Origin: Phycisphaerae bacterium
Lineage (GTDB): Bacteria; Planctomycetota; Phycisphaerae; JAAYCJ01
DNA: 5,563 nucleotides
Assembly: GCA_012514125.1 (NCBI GenBank)
Contig: JAAZAW010000223.1
Span: 1-5,563, forward strand
Direction of reading: 5' to 3'
Below the pieces are notes generated by a model. The model ran no database searches. It was given only the letters and a program-made list of their open reading frames with translations, and had not been told where the DNA came from. The position numbers and the translations under genes are program-made. Shown here one piece after another: positions 5,005 through 5,563 of this stretch (the stretch's first letter is position 1; each line of letters opens with the position of its first letter).

Positions 5005-5563
5005 TTAGTGTTTCTGCAAAAAGTTCTCCAGGACCATCAGCGACCAGAGGCGGGCAGAGTGGTCGAACAAACCTGCGAGGTGCTCAGCCTGGAGGCGCAT
5101 CAGGGGCATCGGTTCGATGAAACCCTGGCTGATGAGTCGGCAACGGCGGGTTAAAACCGATTCCATTTGCAGACGCAACGGCCCGCGAAGCCAATCGCCC
5201 AGCGGGACACCAAAGCCTCGCTTGGGAGCCTTTAAAAGTTCATCGGGCAGCAGGTGACCCAAGGCTTGGCGAAGTATTTTTTTGCCGTGAAATAAATCAC
5301 AGCGAATGGAGGTCGGCAGGGAACGGGCGAATTCCAGTAGGGAGCGGTCCAGCATGGGGCTGCGGGTTTCGATCGAGTTGGCCATCGAGGCGCGGTCGAT
5401 TTTGACGAGAAGGTCGCCCGGCAGATAAGTCTTTATGTCACAGGTGTTTGCCTTTTCGATCATGCTTGAGGTATCGGTTTGGCTCTCGAGACACAGAGCC
5501 AGGATATCGGGGTGTGTTTTTAAGTGCGACTTTAACTCCTCACCTAGCAAAGAGTTAAGGTGA
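5005..5563 (-). CDS. asnB: Glutamine-dependent asparagine synthase, C-terminal part (cut by right edge)
   Basis: The last 185 residues of an AsnB-type amidotransferase, which transfers glutamine-derived ammonia to an ATP-activated aspartate (or a cell-surface substrate in some relatives). The reading frame is open to the window edge, so the TTG at 5550 is an internal leucine and not a start. Counted from the first visible codon, the synthetase-domain landmarks are KTYLPGDLLVKIDRASMANS (44-63), ETRSPMLD (65-72), HGKKILRQAL (92-101) and KRGFGVPLGDWLRGPLR (114-130). The C-terminus, ARLWSLMVLENFLQKH, is the usual family ending, so the 3' end is intact. The N-terminal glutaminase domain lies outside the window. 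Such enzymes often sit in exopolysaccharide or glycan clusters, which cannot be judged here. The next gene, on the same strand, starts 86 bp downstream with its own promoter. Confidence 0.93.
   Translation of the reverse strand, partial: HLNSLLGEELKSHLKTHPDILALCLESQTDTSSMIEKANTCDIKTYLPGDLLVKIDRASMANSIETRSPMLDRSLLEFARSLPTSIRCDLFHGKKILRQALGHLLPDELLKAPKRGFGVPLGDWLRGPLRLQMESVLTRRCRLISQGFIEPMPLMRLQAEHLAGLFDHSARLWSLMVLENFLQKH

Overview
The window is a compact, protein-coding bacterial segment of intermediate G+C content with no mobile element, rRNA, tRNA or CRISPR array that I can see. It holds six or seven genuine genes on both strands, two of them cut by the window edges. The flavour of several proteins suggests a Gram-negative, possibly Planctomycetota/PVC-like or Bacteroidota-like genome: the PstS subfamily with an EF-hand-like loop and a YTRSDACG motif, the long zinc dehydrogenase, and an exopolysaccharide-type asparagine synthase C-terminus. 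That assignment is inference only; nothing in the window fixes the phylum.

Left part (1-1446, minus strand): the start of a high-affinity phosphate ABC transporter operon, reading pstS then pstC, with pstC running off the left edge. pstS has a strong Shine-Dalgarno, a cleavable signal peptide and a candidate sigma70 promoter. That promoter is embedded in a 38-bp near-perfect dyad centred on its -10 box. A small GC-rich hairpin lies between pstS and pstC.

Middle part (1447-2733, plus strand): a major facilitator superfamily permease transcribed divergently from pstS. Its promoter is back-to-back with the pst promoter, so the two transport units share one short control region.

Right part (2776-5563, minus strand): a 410-residue zinc-dependent alcohol/formaldehyde-type dehydrogenase, convergent with the permease gene. 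Upstream of it is a 266-bp non-coding gap containing a 12-bp palindrome and a weak terminator. Next comes a two-gene operon of an unrecognised 93-residue charged protein followed 2 bp later by an XRE-type HTH regulator. This operon has its own promoter, whose -35 box is covered by a perfect 15-bp palindrome, the layout expected of an autoregulated module. The last gene is the 3' part of a glutamine-dependent asparagine synthase, open at the right edge.

The two most interesting signals are regulatory: the dyad across the pstS promoter, with no recognisable Pho box, and the palindrome-controlled small-protein/HTH operon. I did not find a clearly new biological system. The 93-residue protein plus HTH pair is the best candidate for something undescribed.
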